From: JBEEJZ01 sp046046915
Lineage (GTDB): Bacteria; Pseudomonadota; Gammaproteobacteria; Burkholderiales; Burkholderiaceae_C
Length of the DNA: 27,580 nucleotides
Direction of reading: 5' to 3'
Assembly: GCA_046046915.1 (NCBI GenBank)
Contig: JBJOIT010000038.1
Location: forward strand, 1 to 27,580
The position numbers and the translations under genes were made by a program. The notes beneath the pieces were generated by a model that saw only the letters and a list, made by a program, of their open reading frames with translations, was not told the DNA's origin and did not search any database. Below, piece after piece: positions 16,159 through 23,429 of this stretch; the first letter of the stretch is position 1; every line of letters starts with the position of its first letter.

Positions 16159-18078
16159 ATGTTCGATTTTGTCCGCAAGCACACCAAGATCATGATGTTC
16201 GTGATGTTCTTGCTGATCATCCCCTCCTTTGTGTTGTTTGGTATTGACGGTTACAACCGCATGGCCGACAAGGGGGCTGCGGTAGCGCGGGTGGCCGGCA
16301 AGGAAATCTCACAAGCCGATTGGGATGCCGCGCACAAATCTGAGGTCGATCGCATGCGCGCCTCCATGCCGTCCGTGGATCTCAAGGTCCTTGATTCTGC
16401 AGGGGTTCGATACTCGACTTTGGAGCGCCTGGTTCGTGAACGGGTCATGGCAGCGGCGGCAGATCAAATGCATCTCACAACGGGCGATAGTCGCCTTGCT
16501 CGTGAGCTGCAGCAGGACCCCACGATTGCCTCTCTGCGCAAACCGGATGGTTCCCTGGATATGGATCAGTACCGTCGCCTGGCGGCTAGCCAAGGTCTTA
16601 CGCCGGAAGGCTTTGAACAGCAAATCCGGCGAGATATTTCTGTCAGGCAAGTGGATGGTGCCGTTCTGACCTCCGGCTTTGCGGTGAATGCAATGTCGGA
16701 TCAAGCCCTGAATGCATTTTTTCAAAAGCGCGAGATTCAACTGGCACGCTTCAAGCCCGCTGACTTTTTCGGCAAGGTGGTCATTTCTGACGCCGATTTG
16801 GAGGCTTATTACAAGGCCAATGTGGCTCAGTTTCAAGCCCAGGAACAGGCAGACGTTGAGTACGTGACCTTGGACCTGGATGCCGTCAAAAAATCAATCG
16901 TTCTCAGTGAGGCCGATTTGAAGACCTATTACGAGCAAAATGCGGCACGCCTGAGCGGCACTGAGGAGCGCCGCGCCAGTCACATTTTGATCAGTGCAGC
17001 AAAAGATGCGGGTGCGGATGTTCGGCAGAAAGCCCGTGCCAAAGCCGACGAATTGCTGGCAGTGCTGCAAAAGGCTCCGGACACTTTCGCCGACCTGGCT
17101 AAGAAAAATTCGCAGGATCCGGGCTCTGCCAAATTGGGCGGCGATCTCGACTTTTTTGCCCGAGGCGCTATGGTCAAACCCTTTGAAGAGGCTGCTTTTG
17201 CTTTGAAAAAGGGCGAAATCAGCTCGATCGTTGAGAGTGATTTCGGTTTTCACATCATCAAGCTCACCGATGTCAAAGCACCTAAACAAAAGCCCTTCGA
17301 CGAGATGCGCGCTGGCCTAGAAGCTGAATTGCGGTCTCAGCAAGCCAAAGCCAAGTTCGCAGAAGCAGCAGATACCTTCACTAATGGTGTTTATGAGCAA
17401 TCCGACACTCTGAAGCCTGTCGCCGAGCGACTTAAGTTGGAGGTGAAGGTCGCAAAGGGCGTATCCCGAACGCCTGATGGAAAGAGCACAGACGTTCTTG
17501 CAAATCCCAAGCTGCTTGCGGCTTTGTTTAGCCCGGATGCACTCGAAAAGAAGCGCAACACCGAGGCGGTCGAAACTGGTCCAAACCAACTGGTTTCAGG
17601 GCGAGTGATTTCTTATCAACCCGCACAGACACGGCCCTTGGACCAGGTTCGGGATCTTGTCCGTGAGCGTCTTGTGGCAGATCGCGCCGGACAACTCGCC
17701 CGCAAGGAGGGAGGCGACAAGTTGTCTGCCTGGAAGGCAGCGCCTTCAGCGGCCCAGTTGCAATCGGCGTCTTTGGTCTCGCGTGACAACCCTGGTGACT
17801 TGCCCGGGGAACTCTTGAATGCAGTGATGCGAGTCGATGTCAGTTCACTCCCTGCCTGGGCCGGTGTGGACCTGGGATCGCAAGGCTACGCCATTGTGAA
17901 GGTCAACGCTCTTGTACAACGGCAGGCACCTGCTGAGGCCGCTGCCAAGCAGGATCGTCAGCGCTACAACCAATGGTGGAGCCGCGCCGAGTCTCAGGCA
18001 TATTTCAATGTCCTGAAAGACAGTGTCAAAGCAGAGATTCTGGTACCAAATCCATCAACATCAGTCATACCAAAGTGA
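16159..18078 (+). CDS. ppiD: Periplasmic chaperone / peptidyl-prolyl isomerase PpiD
   Basis: The 639-residue protein is anchored by one N-terminal helix (about 12-32) with the bulk in the periplasm, and helps fold exported proteins near the Sec translocon. The N terminus MFDFVRKHTKIMMFVMFLLI is typical. A SurA-like N-terminal chaperone region follows, then one parvulin domain from RRASHILISAAKDA to SDFGFHIIKLTDV with GGDLDFFARGAMVKPFEEAAF. I placed the start at ATG 16159 because GGAGAG lies seven bases upstream and the family begins there; an ATG at 16144 is in frame but poorer. The preceding terminator leaves almost no room for a separate promoter. HU-PpiD adjacency is common in proteobacteria. 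Confidence 0.94.
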   Translation: MFDFVRKHTKIMMFVMFLLIIPSFVLFGIDGYNRMADKGAAVARVAGKEISQADWDAAHKSEVDRMRASMPSVDLKVLDSAGVRYSTLERLVRERVMAAAADQMHLTTGDSRLARELQQDPTIASLRKPDGSLDMDQYRRLAASQGLTPEGFEQQIRRDISVRQVDGAVLTSGFAVNAMSDQALNAFFQKREIQLARFKPADFFGKVVISDADLEAYYKANVAQFQAQEQADVEYVTLDLDAVKKSIVLSEADLKTYYEQNAARLSGTEERRASHILISAAKDAGADVRQKARAKADELLAVLQKAPDTFADLAKKNSQDPGSAKLGGDLDFFARGAMVKPFEEAAFALKKGEISSIVESDFGFHIIKLTDVKAPKQKPFDEMRAGLEAELRSQQAKAKFAEAADTFTNGVYEQSDTLKPVAERLKLEVKVAKGVSRTPDGKSTDVLANPKLLAALFSPDALEKKRNTEAVETGPNQLVSGRVISYQPAQTRPLDQVRDLVRERLVADRAGQLARKEGGDKLSAWKAAPSAAQLQSASLVSRDNPGDLPGELLNAVMRVDVSSLPAWAGVDLGSQGYAIVKVNALVQRQAPAEAAAKQDRQRYNQWWSRAESQAYFNVLKDSVKAEILVPNPSTSVIPK

Positions 18079-18111
18079 CGCGGACGTCTCGAATCGGTGT
18101 CCATAAGTGGC

Positions 18112-18117
18112 TATAAT
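18112..18117 (+). promoter_or_regulatory. -10 element for tRNA-His
   Basis: A perfect TATAAT lies 12 bases before the tRNA-His gene, so transcription should begin just ahead of it. I see no good -35 hexamer at the usual distance. Confidence 0.6.
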
Positions 18118-18128
18118 TCATAGGCTGC

Positions 18129-18205
18129 GGTGGCTGTAGCTCAGTTGGTAGAGTCCAGGATTGTGATTCCTGTTGTCGTGGGTTCGAGTCCCATCAGCCA
18201 CCCCA
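18129..18205 (+). tRNA. tRNA-His (anticodon GTG)
   Basis: The cloverleaf is complete: acceptor GTGGCTG/CAGCCAC, anticodon stem CAGGA/TCCTG with loop TTGTGAT (GTG at 18163-18165), and T arm GTGGG-TTCGAGT-CCCAT. The extra G at the 5' end (18129) opposite C73, the identity mark of tRNA-His, is encoded, as is CCA (18203-18205). Confidence 0.97.
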
Positions 18206-18214
18206 AGTAAATCA

Positions 18215-18246
18215 AGCAAAAAGCCCGGTTCTCCGGGCTTTTTGCT
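18215..18246 (+). terminator. Rho-independent terminator after tRNA-His
   Basis: A 14-bp perfect stem, AGCAAAAAGCCCGG (18215-18228) with CCGGGCTTTTTGCT (18233-18246), has a TTCT loop. The A and T runs on both sides make it a possible two-way terminator. Confidence 0.9.
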
Positions 18247-18535
18247 TTGTGGGCTATCGTTCATCTACTCACCATGTAAAGAGAATTACAAGGTTTTTCT
18301 TTGGCCTGCCCCCTGATGGCATACCGGATCGGAAGGGTGCGACCCAGGCTGATGGCGGACCATGCGGTTGGTGAGCCACTGATCCTGGCTGCACTCAACC
18401 CGAAATTGTCCTTGATGGTTCCGTCAAGCTTGCTCTGCGATGACAGTATGGTTATGCGATAAATTGCCCACCACACAATTATCATCTGCAGCTGAATAAT
18501 AAGAAAAACTACTTCACCATCTTTAAAGGGTAATT
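18247..18535. other. Spacer with no recognised gene
   Basis: No gene is recognised here. A minus-strand frame ending at 18261 stays open across the spacer and includes SKLDGTIKDNFGLSAARISG with reasonable codon choice. I cannot match it to a family, and it overlaps the start of the following cyclase, so I do not call it. AAAGGG at 18525-18530 is the ribosome binding site of that cyclase. Confidence 0.4.
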
Positions 18536-19705
18536 TTGCTACCGACCATTTTGTACACCATTGTGGCAATCACAGGCTTGATGGGCTGTTTGCTGTCACT
18601 CGTGTTGTACTTTCTGAAAAGAGCTTACCCGAAGCCCATCAAGGGACTCAGTGATTGGGTGGTTTTCCCTCTTCTCACTTTTTTTGCGTCTATTTTGTAT
18701 GGCATGCAAGGAAGGTGGCATCACCTCCTTTCAATGGCCTTGCCAAATCTGCTGCTCGTTCTGGCAGTCGTGACAGAGTTGCGAGGGACTTACAGGCACT
18801 TCGAGAGGCCCTTCAATGCGAAGGTCATGTCTGCCGTTGTCCTCGCCGCATTTCTTTTGATCTTGTGGTCAAGCGGCAAGAGCGAGTACTACTTGCATCG
18901 ACTGCTCTTCATGACAGGTTTTCTAGCCGTCATGTTTGGTGCACAACTCAGGGTACTGTGGGCGCGTAGACGGGAAAGCTTTGCGACCAGCCTTATGGTC
19001 TCCACGCTCGCCTTTCTGTGCATCACGATGGGGATCAGGTTCATCTCTGCGTTGATCGAGCCACCGCCCGTGGGGATCTTCGCCTACAGCTCCCTTCAAG
19101 CTCTTTATCTAGCGGGCAATAGCATAGGCATCTTGCTCTTGAGCATTTCTGCCATCTTGTTGTCATCCGAACAACTGCGTCATGAGATGGAGAAACTGTT
19201 GCGGCATGATGCCTTAACGGGTGCTCTTACAAGACGAGCAGTGTTTGAATATGCGCAAGGCGAGCTGGTGCGCAGGACAAGACTAGACACACCATTTTCG
19301 ATGCTGCTCATAGACTTGGATCACTTCAAAGAGATCAACGACACGCATGGCCATCAAGTGGGCGACACGGTGTTGACTGACTTTGTAAAGTGTGTAGAAC
19401 AAGTGCTGCGCCGGCCTTCCGTTATTGGCCGATATGGTGGTGAGGAATTTATCGTCATCTTGCCAGACACCACCAAGGAACAGGCGGTACAAGTGGCTGA
19501 ACGCATTCAAAGCGCCCTACGTATGAGAACAGTACCGCCTTTGTTCACAGCGAGTATCGGCGTGGCCTGTTCGGTGCAGGCCCAGCAAGATACGCTGGAC
19601 GCCTTGATAGGCAGGGCCGATGCAGCGCTTTATGCTGCCAAACGAAATGGGCGCAATCGAATTGAGGTTGAAGAAATGCGTAGTGTTTGTACCAAAGAGC
19701 CCTGA
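18536..19705 (+). CDS. Membrane-bound diguanylate cyclase (GGDEF) lacking the RxxD inhibitory site
   Basis: The 389-residue protein has about seven hydrophobic segments over residues 1-212, a short helical linker, and a GGDEF domain from HDALTGALTRRAVFEY (about 224). The metal-binding motif LLIDLDHFKEINDTHGHQ and the active-site GGEEF (301-305) are intact, so c-di-GMP synthesis is expected. At the inhibitory site the sequence is R292-R-P-S295, with Ser in place of the conserved Asp, so product inhibition through this site is probably lost. The start is TTG 18536, backed by AAAGGG five bases upstream. It lies between the tRNA-His terminator and a gene-poor region, apparently as a single transcription unit. 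The sensory region is unassigned. Confidence 0.92.
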   Translation: MLPTILYTIVAITGLMGCLLSLVLYFLKRAYPKPIKGLSDWVVFPLLTFFASILYGMQGRWHHLLSMALPNLLLVLAVVTELRGTYRHFERPFNAKVMSAVVLAAFLLILWSSGKSEYYLHRLLFMTGFLAVMFGAQLRVLWARRRESFATSLMVSTLAFLCITMGIRFISALIEPPPVGIFAYSSLQALYLAGNSIGILLLSISAILLSSEQLRHEMEKLLRHDALTGALTRRAVFEYAQGELVRRTRLDTPFSMLLIDLDHFKEINDTHGHQVGDTVLTDFVKCVEQVLRRPSVIGRYGGEEFIVILPDTTKEQAVQVAERIQSALRMRTVPPLFTASIGVACSVQAQQDTLDALIGRADAALYAAKRNGRNRIEVEEMRSVCTKEP

Positions 19706-20459
19706 AAAGAGCAGCTTCAAGTGACTACTTTGGTAATCATCCCCTTTTGCAGGGGGCTCAGAAGTAGAAACGTTACGCAGCCATGGCCAGTCGCTGCTTT
19801 GGTGCAAATCCGCCCAAGGCCATATTGGGTCGGTCAAGGCCCCTGCTACATCGTCGGGTACTTTTTTTCATCATGGTCCGTCGATGAGATCGATTACCTT
19901 CGTATTCGAAAAGGGGTCGAAGTGGCCCTAGAGATATTGCCGGTTAGCTGACGGCTCATCATTCACTGGGAGTTTCTTGATTTAGTTGGGAGATCAGCGG
20001 GTCACCTCGGGGGCGTCAGCGGCCAATCTCGCCAGGAAATATGCAGGCTTACGTTTTGTCGCTCTAATCACAGATGATGCCCACGCCATGTGTTTGTTGT
20101 TGAATCAGCCACATGTCATCCCAGCTGCCTCACTTTATTTGCCAACACTGTAGGGTTTAGACGACTTTCTGAGCTCGTGTACCCGCTCCTAAGTAGGCGT
20201 GCCTGACAGCAACAAAATGGCCCAATCCGTGGCCGACATCACGCAGGTGACACTTGGCCCTAGCCTAGCTGGTAAAGGCTGCGGGCGTCAGTGTATTCCA
20301 AAGTAGTGTCGCAACCGAGTTTCAATTCCATCCGCAATTGTGTGTGTTGGTCATACGATTCGTGGAGAGACCGGTTACGTGGAGCTCTAGCTCGGATTTG
20401 CGCAAATTAGGTATGGTCTTGCGCAAATTCGGTTTTTTCCCGCAGTAATCCACCAGAAA
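19706..20459. other. 754-bp region without a recognised gene
   Basis: Nothing here can be called a gene with confidence. A plus-strand frame at 19721-19951 (76 codons, ending EVALEILPVS) and a minus-strand frame of about 31 codons ending near 19994 (reading VIRATKRKPAYFLARLAAD) look mildly protein-like but have no recognised family or ribosome site. The base composition is less GC-rich than the flanking genes. The right end holds the putative operator of the araC-type gene. It reads like decayed former coding sequence. Confidence 0.4.
20398..20429 (+). promoter_or_regulatory. Two direct repeats 21 bp apart, putative operator of the AraC-type gene
   Basis: TTGCGCAAATT occurs at 20398-20408 and exactly again at 20419-20429, a 21-bp spacing that puts both on the same face of the helix. 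The first copy sits in a 12-bp palindrome, ATTTGCGCAAAT (20396-20407). AraC-family monomers carry two HTH motifs and commonly bind direct repeats at two-turn spacing. The repeats end 30 bp before the regulator's ATG, so autoregulation is plausible. Confidence 0.5.
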
Positions 20460-21500
20460 ATGCAAGACCAAATGAAGTCTTCCAGTCGCCAACCTGTTCT
20501 ACCGGCCTTGCCCTTCGGCAACCTTGAGGCTGTGGTTGAGCGGGATGCCAAGGGCTTCGCTGACCGCATGGCTGCGGTGATTACGAGCATTCAGGCCTAT
20601 GACCCTTTGGGCGAGCAGGGCCAGTTTGCAAGTAAGACCAAAGTGCTCTCAGTCAATGGCGTCCGTCTGGTGGCCGCGGCAAATACACCGGTTAGTGCTT
20701 CCGTGGGTGAGACTAGTGATACAACGATCATGATCCCTTTTGCGGGGAGCAATGTCACTCTGATTGACACAAAAGAGCTGCACTGGGTTGCCGGGAATGG
20801 TGCTGTGTATCTGCCCAGCACAGCTCGGGGAGGGTACTGCAGCGCCAGGTCCACGCTTAGCATTTCACTTGATCCTGGTCGCTTGGTCAATACAGCCCAG
20901 GCGATGCTGGGTCTTGATTCCAATGAAGCCGTGAACCTGCAGCTCGATCAAGCTCGTATCGCTTCTTTGCATGCCTTCGGCTTTGATTTTGATGCCGTGT
21001 TTCGACATCTGTGCGGGTTCATTGATGCGCTTGGAGGCCACGCGCGAGCGCTAGAACTCTCTGGCCTAGATGACTTGTTCTATCGCAACATAGTGCTGAT
21101 GCTGCGTCCAGATCTGTTTGCCCCCATGATTTCAGGTGAAGGTAAAGCGGCCAGAGATCCGCAGCATCGCCATGAATTAGACCTTGTGTGCGATTACATC
21201 ACAGCACATTTGGGCGATCGTATTGCGTTGAGTGATTTGGAGCGTGTTTCGGGCATGTCCTCTCGTGGTCTGCAATACGCGTTTCTCAATCGCTTTGGCT
21301 GCAGTCCCATGCAATGGTTGCGCGGCGCACGCCTTGATCGGGCCCGTATCGCGCTTGTTAACTTGGACGAGAACCAGAGCATTACCGAAACAGCGCTGAA
21401 CCATGGGTTCTCCAAGCCCAGCGATTTTGCAGAGCACTATCGCCGGCGGTTTGGTGAATTACCGTCCGAGACCCGGGCGCGTAAGAGCAATCGGTCGTAA
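20460..21500 (+). CDS. AraC-family transcriptional regulator
   Basis: The 346-residue protein has an N-terminal region of about 230 residues resembling the cupin-like AraC-binding-2 domain, and a C-terminal AraC/XylS double-HTH domain. The latter shows HLGDRIALSDLERVSGMSSRGLQYAF for the first HTH and the family signature GFSKPSDFAEHYRRRFGELP for the second. The start at ATG 20460 has an in-frame alternative at 20472; neither has a strong ribosome site. The gene is co-directional with the TolC-type and adhesin genes downstream but separated from them by 478 bp. It may regulate them, itself, or a distant target; the inducer is unknown. Confidence 0.9.
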   Translation: MQDQMKSSSRQPVLPALPFGNLEAVVERDAKGFADRMAAVITSIQAYDPLGEQGQFASKTKVLSVNGVRLVAAANTPVSASVGETSDTTIMIPFAGSNVTLIDTKELHWVAGNGAVYLPSTARGGYCSARSTLSISLDPGRLVNTAQAMLGLDSNEAVNLQLDQARIASLHAFGFDFDAVFRHLCGFIDALGGHARALELSGLDDLFYRNIVLMLRPDLFAPMISGEGKAARDPQHRHELDLVCDYITAHLGDRIALSDLERVSGMSSRGLQYAFLNRFGCSPMQWLRGARLDRARIALVNLDENQSITETALNHGFSKPSDFAEHYRRRFGELPSETRARKSNRS

Positions 21501-21978
21501 GGCTATCGCAAAAAACCGCAACGGTTTGCGCTTTTACGGTAGGGTCTGCGCAGTCACGGTAGATCTTATGAGCCTGATTTCCGACACTCCTCGGCATTTA
21601 CATTGTGCTTAGGAAGTTGAATGATTCACCTCTGCCGCCAGGTCTGTAACGCCACCCCAGAAGATGACGACGACGTTGAAATAGCTACCAGCGGCCGGTC
21701 CAAGTGGAGCCCCAAGCTGCTGCAGTCCAAATACCCATCTGCACCACATCTGCGGTGATGTACTTCTGCTTACGCCTTAAAAACCCGCGCCCATCTGCGA
21801 GCAAGGATATGCGTTTACCGGGTGCCCGCAACTTGCTGGAAGTAACTAACAGCGGAGAGCTTCGTCGAGGGGCGATCCGTAAGTTTCTCAACCAGCGAAT
21901 ATTAAATCTGCTCAATGTCTCCTTGTAGAGCAACAGCTATCGATTTCCACTCCAAGTGAATATTCTGGTGTTAAGTAA
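21501..21978. other. 478-bp region upstream of the second TolC gene
   Basis: I find no gene. A small hairpin, AAACCG-CAA-CGGTTT at 21513-21527, lies 13 bases after the araC-type stop and could weakly terminate it. A minus-strand frame at 21685-21933 contains GKRISLLADGRGFLRRKQK but cannot be assigned. The AT-richer last 80 bases probably carry the promoter of the TolC-adhesin operon. Confidence 0.4.
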
Positions 21979-23328
21979 ATGAAAAACCGTACTTTCAAAA
22001 TCTCAAATCTTCTAGTTCTTGTCGCTTCATCATTGGGCTTCTCTGCCTACTCCAACGATGGCCTGCGTGAAGACGTTCTGGAAGTTCTTAAATCCAACCC
22101 GCGTGTTCAGGCTGCTCAAGCCGACCATGCGAGTGCGCAGGCTCGAGAGTCTGAGATCCGTCGGCGGCTGTGGCGGCCGAACGCGGACTTCACGGCCGAG
22201 ATGGGGGTGCAGCAATACTCTACCGAATCAATTACGTCTCCCTGGCGTGATGTAGACCGTGTGGTACTGCGGGGTACACAGTTGCTCTATGACTTCGGCC
22301 GTAGCGACCGGCAGGTTAATGAGTTCACTTCGGTAGCGGCGCAGGCCGGGGCCGTTGCTGGAGCCACAACAGACGGAGTATTGCTCGAGGCCTTGACGGC
22401 GCACTGGAGCGCAGTGCGAGCCCGGCTGGTACTGGATTTTGCGCGCCGTAGCGAGTCTAGCGTGCGTGATCTCACCCGCACAGAGAGCTCCCTAGTCGAG
22501 CTTGGCAAGGGCTACGAGTCGGACGTGCTGCAGTCCAAGATACAGCTAGCCGGTGCCGAAGCGCGCCGCATCCGTGCGGAGGGTGCTCTAGACATCGCCG
22601 AAGCCCGATTGAAGGTGTTTTTTGGTCCCGTCACGGCGCGTCTGAACTTTGATCAAGTGGCCGTACCGGTCCAGTCAAAGCTACCTGCCAGTCTGCAAGA
22701 GGCACAGGACGCAGCGCTTTTACGTAACAAGCAACTCCAGGTGGGTGCACATCGATCCAAGGCATTGACACAGCGCCTGGCCTTCACAGAACTGAAGGAG
22801 ACTCGGCCAAAATTTGAACTGATCGCCGAGACTGGCCAGCGGCGCAACTGGGACTCTGCTATCGATGGCGCGCGTGTCTACGACAAAAAAGTTCTGCTTC
22901 AACTGAACTGGAACTTCAACGCATGGCGAGCAGCAAGCGACGCCGACGAAGCGGTGCGCCAGGACCTCACGGCCAGCGTTCAGCGTGAAGCAGAGGCACG
23001 GAGCCTGGTCATTGAGCAAGTGGCCATCGCATGGCGCAACTTGCTTGTGGCCCGCCAGAACCAGCAGACGCTGGCAAACCAGGTTCGCATTGCAGCCAAG
23101 TATTTCGAGATGGTCACTGCCGAGCGCCAGCTGGGGCGCCGCTCCCTGATGGACGTGTTGACGGCTGAGGTATCACTGATCAATGCGATAAGTGATCTGG
23201 TTTCCACCGAAGTCGACGGTTCGCTCGCTGCATTGACCCTGCTGCAAGTCACCGGTTTGCTCGACCTAGAGGCGGTGGCGATCAGCGAAGTTAACAAGGA
23301 ACTACCTGGGGCCGCAATTCCGCGATAG
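21979..23328 (+). CDS. TolC-family type I secretion outer-membrane protein
   Basis: The 449-residue protein has a signal peptide (core NLLVLVASSLGFSAYS) and the two repeated OEP lobes of TolC-type export channels. The first lobe starts LREDVLEVLKSNPRVQAAQAD and includes RPNADFTAEMGVQ and QLLYDFGRSDRQVNE. The second ends with the usual LGRRSLMDVLTAEVSLINA and LLQVTGLLDL. Its length is normal for the family and, unlike the TolC-type protein encoded at 3971-5968, it has no OmpA domain. It lies 101 bp upstream of the giant repeat protein in the same direction and is the likely channel for its secretion. The ATG at 21979 has only a weak purine-rich ribosome site. Confidence 0.92.
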   Translation: MKNRTFKISNLLVLVASSLGFSAYSNDGLREDVLEVLKSNPRVQAAQADHASAQARESEIRRRLWRPNADFTAEMGVQQYSTESITSPWRDVDRVVLRGTQLLYDFGRSDRQVNEFTSVAAQAGAVAGATTDGVLLEALTAHWSAVRARLVLDFARRSESSVRDLTRTESSLVELGKGYESDVLQSKIQLAGAEARRIRAEGALDIAEARLKVFFGPVTARLNFDQVAVPVQSKLPASLQEAQDAALLRNKQLQVGAHRSKALTQRLAFTELKETRPKFELIAETGQRRNWDSAIDGARVYDKKVLLQLNWNFNAWRAASDADEAVRQDLTASVQREAEARSLVIEQVAIAWRNLLVARQNQQTLANQVRIAAKYFEMVTAERQLGRRSLMDVLTAEVSLINAISDLVSTEVDGSLAALTLLQVTGLLDLEAVAISEVNKELPGAAIPR

Positions 23329-23429
23329 GCCCACTCCGCACTTGCTGCGCACCTGATTCCATTCCATCGTATGCCGGCGCGTGAGTTTGCCGGCCCACGC
23401 GCAAATCCAATACTGCTTAGGTTTTCTAC

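Noticed and set aside
18129..18250. tRNA-His as an integration site for a mobile element
   Set aside because: No integrase gene and no direct repeat of the tRNA 3' end could be found in the downstream sequence.
18261..18569. Minus-strand 102-codon frame with FGLSAARISGSPTAW
   Set aside because: No recognised family, no ribosome site, and it overlaps the start of the diguanylate cyclase; left as spacer.
20260..20335. Possible decayed tRNA, with GGTAAAGG and a TTTCAAT loop-like stretch
   Set aside because: The arms do not pair; no acceptor or T stem of usable length can be drawn.
21685..21933. Minus-strand frame resembling an integrase N terminus (LLADGRGF)
   Set aside because: Only a few residues resemble the motif and the rest does not follow the family.
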